Shown here: positions 54,162-62,338 of the stretch, piece by piece | Layout of the letters: each line of letters begins with the position of its first letter | How positions within the stretch are numbered: position 1 is the first letter of the stretch | Assembly: GCA_014324045.1 (NCBI GenBank) | Contig: JACOMY010000001.1 | Span: 1 to 64,000, forward strand | Direction of reading: 5' to 3' | Length of the DNA: 64,000 nucleotides | Source of the DNA: Rhodospirillales bacterium | Lineage (GTDB): Bacteria > Pseudomonadota > Alphaproteobacteria > Kiloniellales > JACOMY01 | Program-made: the position numbers and the translations under genes | Notes under the pieces: generated by a model | Told to the model about the DNA's origin: nothing | Database searches by the model: none | What the model saw: the letters and a program-made list of their open reading frames with translations, nothing else

Positions 54162-55016
54162 TTAGGGGCCGCCGCTCCTCAGGCAGTGGAGGATCTCCCG
54201 GTAGCCAGGTTCTTCCGGGCCGACGAGCCCATGGCGGATGAGGAAGTCGATGATGACGAGGGCCACGTTGAACTTGAAGTCCTCGGTCTCGGCCAGGCGC
54301 TGGCGAACCTCTTCGATCGGCCAGAGCATGAAATCCTCGACCTCGTCGTCGCCTGAGCGCGGCCGGAAGTCCTCCGGTATTTCCAGATCGTAGCAGACCT
54401 GGATGTCGTCGCGCTGGCCGTCGGTGAAGCGGCAGCGATAGCTGATAAGGCCGACCGGTTTGGCTTGGCGGGCCAGGGGCTCCGGGATCGAGGCTTCTTC
54501 GCTGCACTCCTTCACCAAGTTGGCCAGGGGCGTCAGGCCTAGAGGCTGGCCGCCGGCGACCAAGTGGTCCAGCTTGCCGGGAGCAGTCGGCTTGGTCCGC
54601 GAGCGCCGGCCCAGCCACATATGGAGGCCGTCCGGGCGCCGGACGAAGCCGTTCATATGGACTCCGAAGGACCGGAAGCCCATGACTGGCATCAGGGCAC
54701 GGTCGACAGCGGCGATCGGCACCTCCTGCCAATCGCGTAGCAGCGGGAAGAGCTCGCCGCGCCGGGGGCGGGCATGACCGCTCTCGATCAGGCCTTCGTG
54801 GATCTCGTCGAAGGCCGCTTTGCACACCTCATAGCCGGCCAGTCGCGGGCTCAAGGCTACGCGCGTCTCGTCGACCAGAAGGATCTGCGGAAAATCGACT
54901 AGCCGCTGCGCCAGGTCCTGTGTGACCCAACCCATCCGGCGCCCAGCGATCGAGAGGGGGCGGTAGGCGGCGGAATCCCATCGCAGGACGAAACGGGCAC
55001 GCTCCAGTAGGCTCAT
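54162..55016 (-). CDS. NUDIX hydrolase with DUF4743 domain
   Basis: 284 residues. The N-terminal half (AAYRPLSIAGRRMGWVTQDL) is the DUF4743 region of the Tnr3-type, and GKLDHLVAGGQPLGLTP followed by LVKECSEEASI is the NUDIX region. The box is degenerate: the first glutamate of GX5EX7REUXEEXGU is not in its usual place, while ECSEEA is kept. Eukaryotic relatives act on thiamine pyrophosphate derivatives; here the substrate is inferred only. It starts at ATG 55016, overlapping the ACT-like gene by four bases. Confidence 0.8.
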   Translation of the reverse strand: MSLLERARFVLRWDSAAYRPLSIAGRRMGWVTQDLAQRLVDFPQILLVDETRVALSPRLAGYEVCKAAFDEIHEGLIESGHARPRRGELFPLLRDWQEVPIAAVDRALMPVMGFRSFGVHMNGFVRRPDGLHMWLGRRSRTKPTAPGKLDHLVAGGQPLGLTPLANLVKECSEEASIPEPLARQAKPVGLISYRCRFTDGQRDDIQVCYDLEIPEDFRPRSGDDEVEDFMLWPIEEVRQRLAETEDFKFNVALVIIDFLIRHGLVGPEEPGYREILHCLRSGGP

Positions 55017-55309
55017 GCAATGACTTTCCTAGGGGCCGGAACCGTCTCCACTAAGGGTGTCCGGGGCAGACAAGCTGCGACAAGTTTCCGCCCGGCGGGC
55101 GAAAGGCCGCGTACTTGCAAATCGATCGCCAGGGCGCCGCTGCCATGGTGGCCAGGTTGGGCGAAAGAGCGCTCGGGCACAAGACCAGGCTTGGCGAAGG
55201 GTTCCAGCACGCGGGGCCGCAGGCCCGGATCGGCCGCGCCCTCGGCGCAGTAGCAGGACAGGGAAGATTGCACCAGCAGACGCCGATTATCACTCGAAAG
55301 AGCGATCAT
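55013..55309 (-). CDS. Small ACT-like domain protein
   Basis: 98 residues. LRPRVLEPFAKPGLVPERSF followed by ALAIDLQVRGLSPAGRKLVA matches the beta-alpha-beta pattern of acetolactate-synthase small-subunit-like ACT proteins in Rhodospirillales. The C-terminal RTPLVETVPAPRKVIA completes it. Its stop overlaps the NUDIX start (ATGA), so they are coupled. Similarity is by pattern only, and no ribosome site is obvious. Confidence 0.45.
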   Translation of the reverse strand: MIALSSDNRRLLVQSSLSCYCAEGAADPGLRPRVLEPFAKPGLVPERSFAQPGHHGSGALAIDLQVRGLSPAGRKLVAACLPRTPLVETVPAPRKVIA

Positions 55310-55676
55310 GGGAAAGCGGATCCGGAAAAATTGGCAGAGATCGGTCTAGGGAACTATCCCGGTTGCTCAGACGACGCCGGGCGGATAATTCGAGACACTG
55401 CCAAACACTGCTTTCTCACAGTCTCGAACATGCGCGCGGGCTACTGGCGGGTCAAGTCTTGTTTGCAGCTCCTTGCAGCCGACGCGGCGGCTTGTCATTG
55501 CTGGGTCCGGATCTGCTGAGGTCGGGGATCGGGGGCGCCCGACGCTGAAGCCATCGTGAACGCCACTCCGATCTGCCTGAGGTTCGGCGACTACGGCAGC
55601 GAGGCGCCGGGTAGCAAAGCCTTCTTTCATGACTTCTCGGGGATCGCCGCTTTAGGCGACAGCCTCTGTCTGGGCC
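55310..55676. other. Gap, no gene recognised
   Basis: Both strands carry short open frames but none with family-like sequence. Leads into repeat R1. Confidence 0.35.
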
Positions 55677-56040
55677 GCGCCGCGCGGGCAAAAGAAGCGG
55701 CCGGCCTCAGCGCTCCATTCGCGCGGCAGGGATTCTAGGGCGTCGAGCGAGCATGCCTCGCCCTCGACGATCGCCCACTTCTTGGCGATCGTTAGCCAGT
55801 TCGCCCGGGAGCCGCCCCCAAGGAGCCACCCCCAAGGAGCACCCGGGGTCAGCGAGTCACCGATCGGCGTCACACCCTGCAACGGCCCCGCAACCGCTCT
55901 GCACGAGGGCGCCCTTTTCCGGCAAAACAAGGGGTGCGGAACGCCCGGATTTTCCAAACCTTACGCAGCCCTCCAACATCGACCCCTAGACCGCTTTTCA
56001 GCCGATTCCGCACCCCCGAAACTGCCCGGTTTCAAAAGAC
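55677..56040 (-). repeat. Direct repeat R1 (degenerate coding relic, with 144-bp insertion)
   Basis: Read on the minus strand it has RANWLTIAKKWAIVEGEACS, then LDALESLPREWSAEAGRFFC, as in R2 at 63.5 kb. About 137 bases (55807-55945) interrupt it after CGCCCGG, and the same seven bases recur at the far side, like a target duplication. The 3' part is TTCAGCCGATTCCGCACCCC and TTTCAAAAGACT. Function of the coding part unknown. Confidence 0.7.
55809..55842 (+). repeat. 14-bp unit repeated inside the R1 insertion
   Basis: GAGCCGCCCCCAAG (55809), GAGCCACCCCCAAG (55823), then a partial GAGCACCC, period 14. Confidence 0.85.
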
Positions 56041-56555
56041 TTTTGGCCCGCTACAGGTCCGCCGGTAACGATCACGGCTACAACAGCCGCGATAAGAATG
56101 AACAGGGATCGCCGCTAAGGGCCATCAAAAAGCCATAAAAGGGAACCACGCAGGACAGCACCCAATCCAGGCCGTCGAGTCTATGTGAGCGGCGCTTGCC
56201 CACATCAGGAGTGGGCCCATCGGGAAAAAGCCAAGGGCTACTTTGCGGGCCTCTCGGTAATTCTTATGGCGGTCTTCCCACTCAAATCTCTAGATCGCCT
56301 CAAACGGCACACCCTGTTGGGATGCAGGTCGCCGGCTTCCTGTCGAAGGAACCGGAAGCAGCGGCCTGCAGCCTCGAAGTCAGTTTGGCGCAAACAACCC
56401 CCGCCGCGCTCGTCCGTTGGGCAGGCGCCGCGAAGGCTGCGGGACTAGCCTAGCTGTTACCGACATTCTCTTCGTCGCAGAGGATGTCCATAAAGGTCTC
56501 CATCTCTTGCGATCTGGCTGGATTCCGGCACCGGCCGCTCATCCAACCCTGGCGC
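56041..56555. other. Gap between R1 and the glutamate synthase fusion
   Basis: A plus-strand open stretch ends at 56453 with GMQVAGFLSKEPEAAACSLE, which might be a fragment of a lost protein. Nothing else recognised. Confidence 0.35.
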
Positions 56556-58166
56556 TCATCCCACGCCGCCGAAAGGAATGCCGGTCAGCGCCGTCATCTC
56601 CTGCTTCCAGGTCGTCAGGTCGTCAAGCGAGAACTTGGACAGGTGGTCGTGCCCGCAGGCGCGGGCCATCGTCTGCATGAGCTGGACCGAGACCTCGAAG
56701 AAGTTCTTCAATCGCTTGGCAGAGGTCTCCACCACCAGGCGGCTGACCAGGTGGGGCTTCTGTGTGGCGATGCCGACCGGGCAGTTGCCGGTGTGGCAGG
56801 CACGCATGGCGATGCAGCCGATGGCCTGCATCGGCGCGTTCGACAGGGCGACCGCATCGGCGCCCAGCGCCAGGGCCTTCACGAAGTCAGCCGCTTGGCG
56901 CAGGCCGCCGGTAATGATCAAGGTGACGTCGCCGCGCTCCAGGCGATCTAGATGGCGGCGTGCGCGGGCCAGGGCCGGGATGGTGGGCACCGAGATGTTG
57001 TCGCGGAAGATCGTCGGGGCGGCCCCGGTACCGCCGCCGCGGCCATCGAGGATGATGTAGTCGACCCCGACGTCCAAAGCGGCGTCTATATCCTTCTCGA
57101 TATGCTGGGCGGAGAGTTTGTAGCCGATCGGAATGCCGCCGGTCCGGTCGCGCACTTCGTCGGCGAAGGCGCGGATCTGGGAGACCTCGGTCCAGTCGGG
57201 AAAGCGGGCGGGGGAGACCGCGGCCCGGCCTTCTTCCAGACCTCGAATCTCGGCGATCTTGCCCGTCACCTTGCTGCCCGGCAGATGGCCGCCGGTGCCG
57301 GTCTTGGCGCCTTGGCCGCCCTTGAAGTGGAAGGCCTGCACCCGTGCCAGCTTATCCCAGGAAAAGCCGAAGCGCGCCGAGGCCAGCTCGTAAAAATAGC
57401 GGCTGTTCTCCTGTTGCTCCCCGTCCAGCATGCCGCCCTCGCCGGAACAGATGCCGGTGCCGGCCAACTCTGCCCCGCGGGCAAGCGCCAGCTTGGCCGG
57501 CTCCGACAGGGCGCCGAAGCTCATGTCGGAGACGAAGAGGGGGATCGCCAGCCGAAGCGGCTTCTGTGCGTTGGGGCCGATCGCCACCTCGGTGCCGACC
57601 TCCGCCTCGTCCAGCAGGGGCGGGCGGTGCAGCTGGGCCGTGAGGATTTGGATGTCGTCCCAATTGGGCAGCTGGCTGCGCGGCACGCCCATGGCCTCGA
57701 GCGCGCCGTGATGGCCGGCCTTGGCCTTGCCTTGGCGGGCGTAGCGCTGGATCAGGCTGTTGTAGGGCTCCTCTTCGGTGCCCTGTCCGCTGTCGGCGTA
57801 GAGCCCGAGATAGGCCTTGCGGTTGTAGGGTTGCGGGTTTTCCTTTGCCCAGGCCGCGATCTCGTCTTCGTCGACCAGGATTGCGCCGTCTTCGATCCAG
57901 GATTGGAACTTCGGCAGCGCCTCGGCGTTGTTGTATTCGGAAACGCCGCTGTCGAGCCGATAGTCCCAATAGTGCAGGCCGCACATCAGGTTGTTGCCGC
58001 GCACGAAGCCGTCAGCCATCAGTGCACCGCGATGCAGGCAACGTCCGTAGAAGACGGAGACCGCATCGTCGAAGCGGACCGCCACCAGATCGACCTCCCC
58101 GACCAAAGCGTAGTGCGGCTTGCGATCTTCAAGCGCGTCGTAGCGGGCGATCTCAATCCTGTTCAT
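56556..58166 (-). CDS. Rieske-glutamate synthase (FMN domain) fusion protein
   Basis: 536 residues in two domains. Residues about 1-110 are a Rieske [2Fe-2S] domain: RCLHRG (CxH) and MCGLHYW (CxxH) supply its four ligands. The rest is the FMN/glutamate synthase barrel of GltB2 type: VSDMSFGALSEPAKLALARG, KGGQGAKTGTGGHLPGSKV, GRGGGTGAAPTIFRDN, and three clustered cysteines in CIAMRACHTGNCPVGIAT for a 3Fe-4S centre. No amidotransferase domain is present, so it may transfer electrons to an unknown amino- or imino-acid reaction. Single gene; upstream is a gap of 494 bp. Confidence 0.9.
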   Translation of the reverse strand: MNRIEIARYDALEDRKPHYALVGEVDLVAVRFDDAVSVFYGRCLHRGALMADGFVRGNNLMCGLHYWDYRLDSGVSEYNNAEALPKFQSWIEDGAILVDEDEIAAWAKENPQPYNRKAYLGLYADSGQGTEEEPYNSLIQRYARQGKAKAGHHGALEAMGVPRSQLPNWDDIQILTAQLHRPPLLDEAEVGTEVAIGPNAQKPLRLAIPLFVSDMSFGALSEPAKLALARGAELAGTGICSGEGGMLDGEQQENSRYFYELASARFGFSWDKLARVQAFHFKGGQGAKTGTGGHLPGSKVTGKIAEIRGLEEGRAAVSPARFPDWTEVSQIRAFADEVRDRTGGIPIGYKLSAQHIEKDIDAALDVGVDYIILDGRGGGTGAAPTIFRDNISVPTIPALARARRHLDRLERGDVTLIITGGLRQAADFVKALALGADAVALSNAPMQAIGCIAMRACHTGNCPVGIATQKPHLVSRLVVETSAKRLKNFFEVSVQLMQTMARACGHDHLSKFSLDDLTTWKQEMTALTGIPFGGVG

Positions 58167-58660
58167 GAGGGTCTTTCGGGGACCGTTGGGGGAGGGTTCT
58201 TCATCTTATTTGCGGTTGCGGCAGCCTGCCGTCACCTTAAGCGGCCACGCGCAAGCGGGTCTCTTCACGCAAACGTGACCTACCACCCGAGGATCGGCTG
58301 CCCGGAAATCGGTCTGGCCACACTTCAGCAGCCTTGGCGTATGAGGGTCCGCATGGTGGTGTTGCACCTTTTGTTGTGCCGGGCGCCGGACGGGGTTGGA
58401 GGGGAGCACTGGCGGCGGCGCCCGGCCTGAAGGCCAGCAGGCTCCCGGTCTATCCTGCGGCCTTGCTGCGCGCCGGGCTCGTGTCTCACTGGGGGGCCGG
58501 AAAATCGGTCTTCTCCACAAGGAACGGCTTCAGCAGCCGGATAGGGCAGGCACCAGCTCACTAGGTTGCCGCTAGACAAAAGGCAAGGAGAGCAGCACTA
58601 AAATATTTCGGCCAAGCTAATCGGAAGCTGACGATAGTCCCTGACATCTATTGCCCACCG
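58167..58660. other. Gap including the left end of a duplicated segment
   Basis: 58167-58520 holds nothing recognisable. 58527-58640 (TTCAGCAGCCGGATAGGGCA onwards) is repeated in diverged form at 59830-59940; see the duplication finding. Confidence 0.5.
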
Positions 58661-59356
58661 TCATGCTGGAAGACTATCGAGCCATTTCTGTATGGCCGGG
58701 CCTACCCGTGAACCTGGCGTGATGGGTGAGTGCTGAAGACCGCTGCGGGAGATAAACAGCCCCTTGTCCCAACGATCCTCTTTAGAATCTCCGAATTCAG
58801 GATTTGCAAATCCCCAATCGCCCGGCGCCTTCATCACAAGCAACAGGCACTTGCCTTCTCGGGCAGCGGGAACAAGTTGTCTATGGACAAAAGCACGCAT
58901 CCGTTTGGTTGTATGAAGAGTGTGAGCAGCGTCTTTAGAAATAGAATCCATGTCTCTCATTGAACTGCATGGATAAGCTACTAGGCGCAGATTACACAGG
59001 TTGGGTATGAAACGCGGATCTTCAAGAAACTTGCCATAATTTTTCTTACTCCAATTTAACTCATCTTCTGAAGTATGGTCTTCCCAGTCCTTGGAATCTG
59101 CCGTGCTGGCCATCGTAGACCACCAGAATTCACGGTCTTTTTCATCTTGATTGCCGTCGTTCGGTCCGTGCCGGGGATGCGATGTCAGATGAAATATGCT
59201 GGCCTTTGTAGGGTCGCCGGTCCATGGTTCAGGCACCCGCCGAAGAAGAGGGAAGCAATCGTTCGGTTCGGGTAGGAGGGGCTTATCTAATGGGTGGACG
59301 AAAGACTTATTTTCCGCTACAGCCTTCCATATATTCATAAGTTTTCTAATTTTCAT
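58661..59356 (-). CDS. Unknown protein, low-GC gene
   Basis: 231 residues, no family recognised. The N-terminus is MKIRKLMNIWKAVAENKSFV, the middle acidic and Trp-rich (FWWSTMASTADSKDWEDHTS), and the end FVHRQLVPAAREGKCLLLVM then GLFISRSGLQHSPITPG. There is no signal peptide. The base composition is visibly lower in GC than the neighbours, suggesting transfer. A decayed second copy of its C-terminal half lies at about 59936-60105. Confidence 0.6.
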   Translation of the reverse strand: MKIRKLMNIWKAVAENKSFVHPLDKPLLPEPNDCFPLLRRVPEPWTGDPTKASIFHLTSHPRHGPNDGNQDEKDREFWWSTMASTADSKDWEDHTSEDELNWSKKNYGKFLEDPRFIPNLCNLRLVAYPCSSMRDMDSISKDAAHTLHTTKRMRAFVHRQLVPAAREGKCLLLVMKAPGDWGFANPEFGDSKEDRWDKGLFISRSGLQHSPITPGSRVGPAIQKWLDSLPA

Positions 59357-59361
59357 AACGG

Positions 59362-59490
59362 CTATCCATTGTTACCGACCCGGTTGTGCTTTTCGAACAG
59401 CTTTGCAGCATCCTTCAGGGTCTCTTGAGGTGTACCGAGTTTAGGTTTGAAGACTCTCTTTCTACCTTTCGGGCACCTAACCTGCGTCAT
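59362..59490 (-). CDS. Possible 42-residue basic peptide upstream of the unknown gene
   Basis: Reads MTQVRCPKGRKRVFKPKLGT and PQETLKDAAKLFEKHNRVG. It stops five bases before the unknown gene. No ribosome site is clear and the frame is continuous with the IS3 relic upstream, so it may only be a read-through tail. Confidence 0.3.
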   Translation of the reverse strand: MTQVRCPKGRKRVFKPKLGTPQETLKDAAKLFEKHNRVGNNG

Positions 59491-59690
59491 CTGACGCGAG
59501 TCGTCAAGCGTTGAATGAGGGCTTCTGATAAAAACCTTCTCGATTTCCAGCCTCCCGGTCCGTTCCTTGGGCGTCCCGCCACGGGCAAAGACATCGGCCA
59601 TTCCTTCGACAGCCTGACGCTTCCACTTGCTCAACCTGCTTTGGATGAATGTGATGTCGTGCTGCCATCTTGAATCCTCCTATCTCCAGG
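59491..59690 (-). mobile_element. IS3-family transposase OrfA relic
   Basis: Two frames give HHIHPKQV and SKWKRQAVEGMADVFARGG. Together they match the conserved HPxQIxxWKxQAxEGMxxVF core of IS3 OrfA. The break between them is a frameshift, and the DDE part (OrfB) and both ends are missing. Confidence 0.65.
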
Positions 59691-59711
59691 CAGCGCTTCA
59701 ATCGTGACCTT

Positions 59712-59735
59712 GGCCCAAACCGGGGCCCAAACCGG
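59712..59735 (+). repeat. Perfect 12-bp tandem duplication
   Basis: GGCCCAAACCGG twice in succession (59712-59723, 59724-59735), beside the IS3 relic. Confidence 0.9.
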
Positions 59736-59905
59736 TCAATAAATTTCCGACCCTTCGCCCTGTCCCTATCCCGCCATAGGTTCGGCACACCTTAAGCGCG
59801 CTGCCCAGTTTTCCGGACCGCTTCCGGCTTCAGCAGCCGGACAAGACAAGGACAAGCTCACTGGCTTGCCGATGCAGGCAAAGGGCAAGAAAGCAGCGCT
59901 AAAGG

Positions 59906-59937
59906 ATTTTGGCCAAGCTAAATTTTGGCCAGGCTAA
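59906..59937 (+). repeat. 16-bp tandem duplication
   Basis: ATTTTGGCCAAGCTAA (59906) and ATTTTGGCCAGGCTAA (59922), one mismatch, within the second copy of the duplicated segment. Confidence 0.9.
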
Positions 59938-60105
59938 GGGGAAGCAGAACTGCAGGGGATAAACAGCCTCTTGTCCCGACGATCCGCTTCACGGCTTGCC
60001 AGTTCCCAATCCGCGGCGGCATCGTCGCAAGCAAGAGGCACGCGCCTTTTCGGGCAGCGGGAAGGAGTTCTCCATGGACAAAATCACGCACCGGGCCGGC
60101 TGTCA
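59936..60105 (-). pseudogene. Decayed second copy of the unknown protein's C-terminal part
   Basis: Minus-strand reading gives FVHGELLPAARKGACLLLAT then RIVGTRGCL, matching FVHRQLVPAAREGKCLLLVM and the DRWDKGLFI region of the gene at 58661. The rest is missing. The flanks (59830-59935) also match the flank of the intact gene. It is a dead duplicate. Confidence 0.75.
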
Positions 60106-60141
60106 GGGGGCGGTTGACAAAACGGCCCTTGTGCAATTGTG

Positions 60142-60331
60142 TAGCCTTGATGGTTCTCGAACGCCCCGGCGGAAGAGATGAAAAGGGAACACGGTGCGGC
60201 GAAGCCGAAGTGAGCCAAATCCGTGACTGCCCCCGCAACTGTGAGCGGTAAGCGACCCCGGCATAGACCACTGGACAGGATGTCTGGGAAGGTTTGGGGA
60301 AGCCTTGACCCGCAAGTCAGGAGACCTGCCA
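60142..60331 (+). promoter_or_regulatory. Cobalamin riboswitch
   Basis: About 190 nt with the B12-box core AAGTCAGGAGACCTGCC at 60314-60330. It also has GGAACACGGTG and CCGTGACTGCCCCCGCAACTG, the conserved cobalamin aptamer blocks. It lies 140 bp upstream of the ABC transporter genes and should repress them when cobalamin is abundant. Subclass and exact 5' end were not determined. Confidence 0.92.
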
Positions 60332-60469
60332 TCGCCGCCGCGCGTTAGTACGCCGGCATTTTAACGCAATGCAGGCGGAGGGCCTGATGGTGAAGCGAAC
60401 AATCTGCATACACCTTGCAAACACAGGTCCTGCAAACATAAGGGCACCGGGTGTCATCCCGGCTTTGAT

Positions 60470-61402
60470 ATGATTGCGCTCCTCCGGCATGCGATTGCGC
60501 AGGCGGGAGACGCAGTGCCGGAAGCCCTCGGGATTTCGCGCGCGGACTGCATGGCCGGAGGCCACCGGCCTTGCACCGCTGCCACGCTGTCGGTGCAGGA
60601 TCTGTCCTGGTCGCCCGGACGCGGCCGGGAGACGTTGCTGCATACCACAAGCTTCGCTCTTGAGGCCGGCAGAGTCCTTGGCATCGTGGGACCGAACGGT
60701 GCCGGCAAGACGACATTGCTGCGGCTCCTCTACCGGTTCCATCGGCCCACCGCGGGCAGGGTTCTGATCGATGGCGAAGATATTTGGACCCTCTCCGCAC
60801 GGAGCGTTGCCCAACGGGTTGCTGCCGTCTTGCAGGAACAGCCGAGCGACTTTTCTCTGACTGCCGGCGAAATCGTGACCCTAGGCCGGACGCCGCACCG
60901 GCGCGGCTTTACCGGCGCGGCGGGCGCCCATGATAAAGGTACCTGTAATAAAAATTCCCGTGACAAAGACATCGTTGATGCCGCGCTGGATCGGCTGGTC
61001 CTTCATGGACTGGCGGACCGCCATCTCGGGACACTGTCGGGCGGAGAACGCCAGAGGGTCATGGTGGCCCGTGCCTTGGCGCAGGAGCCGCGCCTTCTGA
61101 TCCTGGACGAGCCAACCAATCACCTCGACATCCGCCACCAACTGGAAGTTTTGGCCCTGATCCGGGACCTTCCGCTGACGATCGTGACATCGCTGCACGA
61201 CCTGAATCTGGCCTCGGGCGTCTGTGACGCTGTGCTGCTCCTGCAATCGGGACGGCCGATCGGATTTGGCCGGCCTTCCGCCGTGCTGTCCGAGGCGGCT
61301 GTGTCCGCTGCCTTTCACGTGGACGCCCGGCGCGAACGCCTCACCCCCAGCAACGCCGATCATCTTGTGTTTCATCTTCGAGAGAAAGGCACTCCTCCAT
61401 GA
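60470..61402 (+). CDS. ABC transporter ATPase for corrinoid/heme uptake (BtuD-like)
   Basis: 310 residues. Walker A GIVGPNGAGKTTLLRL at about residue 72-87, signature LSGGERQRVMVARAL at about 190, Walker B LLILDEPTNHLDI at about 209. FecE/BtuD-type. An extra stretch GAHDKGTCNKNSRDK lies before the signature and is made of three 15-bp repeats. The start is uncertain: 60470 (MIALLRHAIAQAG) has no ribosome site, and ATG 60551 (MAGGHRPCTAATLSVQDL) is an option. Its stop overlaps the start of the binding-protein gene (ATGA). Confidence 0.85.
   Translation: MIALLRHAIAQAGDAVPEALGISRADCMAGGHRPCTAATLSVQDLSWSPGRGRETLLHTTSFALEAGRVLGIVGPNGAGKTTLLRLLYRFHRPTAGRVLIDGEDIWTLSARSVAQRVAAVLQEQPSDFSLTAGEIVTLGRTPHRRGFTGAAGAHDKGTCNKNSRDKDIVDAALDRLVLHGLADRHLGTLSGGERQRVMVARALAQEPRLLILDEPTNHLDIRHQLEVLALIRDLPLTIVTSLHDLNLASGVCDAVLLLQSGRPIGFGRPSAVLSEAAVSAAFHVDARRERLTPSNADHLVFHLREKGTPP
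60923..60967 (+). repeat. Three 15-bp repeats inside the ATPase gene
   Basis: Period 15, in frame; the three pentapeptides are GAHDK, GTCNK and NSRDK. The copies are diverged. The inserted segment is more AT-rich than the gene and lies between the Q-loop and signature regions. Confidence 0.7.
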
Positions 61403-62334
61403 AGGAAACCCTCCTGGCCTTTGTCGCCCTCGCCCTGACGGCCGGTCTCGCCACCGCTGAGACGACGGTGCAAAGCTGCAACCGCACAGTGACCTTCGAT
61501 GCACCTCCCGAACGGGCCGTTTCCAACGATGTGAACTTGACCGAGATGCTGCTGGTCCTCGGCCTTGCAGATCGCATGGTGGGCTATACCGGCATCTCGG
61601 GCTGGAAAACGCTCGACGAAGAAATGCGCGAAGGCGTCGAGCAACTACCGGAACTGTCCGCCAAGTACCCCTCCAAGGCGGTGCTGGTCGGAGCCGATGC
61701 CGACTTCTTCTTTGCCGGTTGGAATTACGGCATGAAAGTCGGCGGAGCGGTGACGCCCGAGACATTGGAGCCTTTTGGCATCAAGGTCTATGAGCTCACC
61801 GAATCCTGCGCCCACATCATGGACAAGGACAAGGCCAGCATCGAGGACATGTATGTCGACCTGATCAATCTGGGCCGCATCTTCGGTGTCGAGGACAAGG
61901 CGGCCGCGCTTGTCGAGGGGTATCGCGCTGAGCTTGCGGCCGTCGAAGAGGGGCTGGAGCCCGGCGATCGGCTGCGCGTCTTTGTTTATGACAGTGGCGA
62001 GGACAAACCCTTCACCGCCGGTCTCTATGCGATGCCGACTGCGCTGATTGAGGCCGCAGGCGGCACCAACATCATGAAGGACTTTGAGAAAAGCTGGGGC
62101 ACTGTGACCTGGGAAGCAGTGGTGGAGCGCAACCCGGAGGTCATAGTGATTGTGAACTACGGCAACGTCACTGCCGAAGAAAAACGTGCCTTCATGCTGT
62201 CGAATCCTGCTTTTGCCGAACTGGATGCAGTGAAGAACGACCGCTTTGTCACGCTGGAATATGTCGAGGCCACACCGGGGCCGCGCAACATCCGGGCGAT
62301 CCAAAAGCTGGCCGAAGCATTCCGGGGACGATAA
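61399..62334 (+). CDS. ABC transporter substrate-binding protein (BtuF-like)
   Basis: 311 residues. Signal peptide LLAFVALALTAGLATA then ETTVQSCNRTVTFDAPPERA, without a lipobox. SNDVNLTEMLLVLGLADRMV and the C-terminal VIVIVNYGNVTAEEKRAFML fit the periplasmic-binding-protein group of BtuF and iron-siderophore systems. It overlaps the ATPase gene by four bases. Control by the upstream cobalamin riboswitch suggests a corrinoid ligand. Confidence 0.85.
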   Translation: MKETLLAFVALALTAGLATAETTVQSCNRTVTFDAPPERAVSNDVNLTEMLLVLGLADRMVGYTGISGWKTLDEEMREGVEQLPELSAKYPSKAVLVGADADFFFAGWNYGMKVGGAVTPETLEPFGIKVYELTESCAHIMDKDKASIEDMYVDLINLGRIFGVEDKAAALVEGYRAELAAVEEGLEPGDRLRVFVYDSGEDKPFTAGLYAMPTALIEAAGGTNIMKDFEKSWGTVTWEAVVERNPEVIVIVNYGNVTAEEKRAFMLSNPAFAELDAVKNDRFVTLEYVEATPGPRNIRAIQKLAEAFRGR

Positions 62335-62338
62335 TCCG

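Noticed and set aside
56952-58430. 492-codon plus-strand frame
   Set aside because: Antisense to the Rieske-GltS fusion, whose iron-sulfur and FMN motifs are all intact.
59491-59690. Intact insertion sequence
   Set aside because: Only a frameshifted OrfA part is present, with no OrfB, ends or target duplication.
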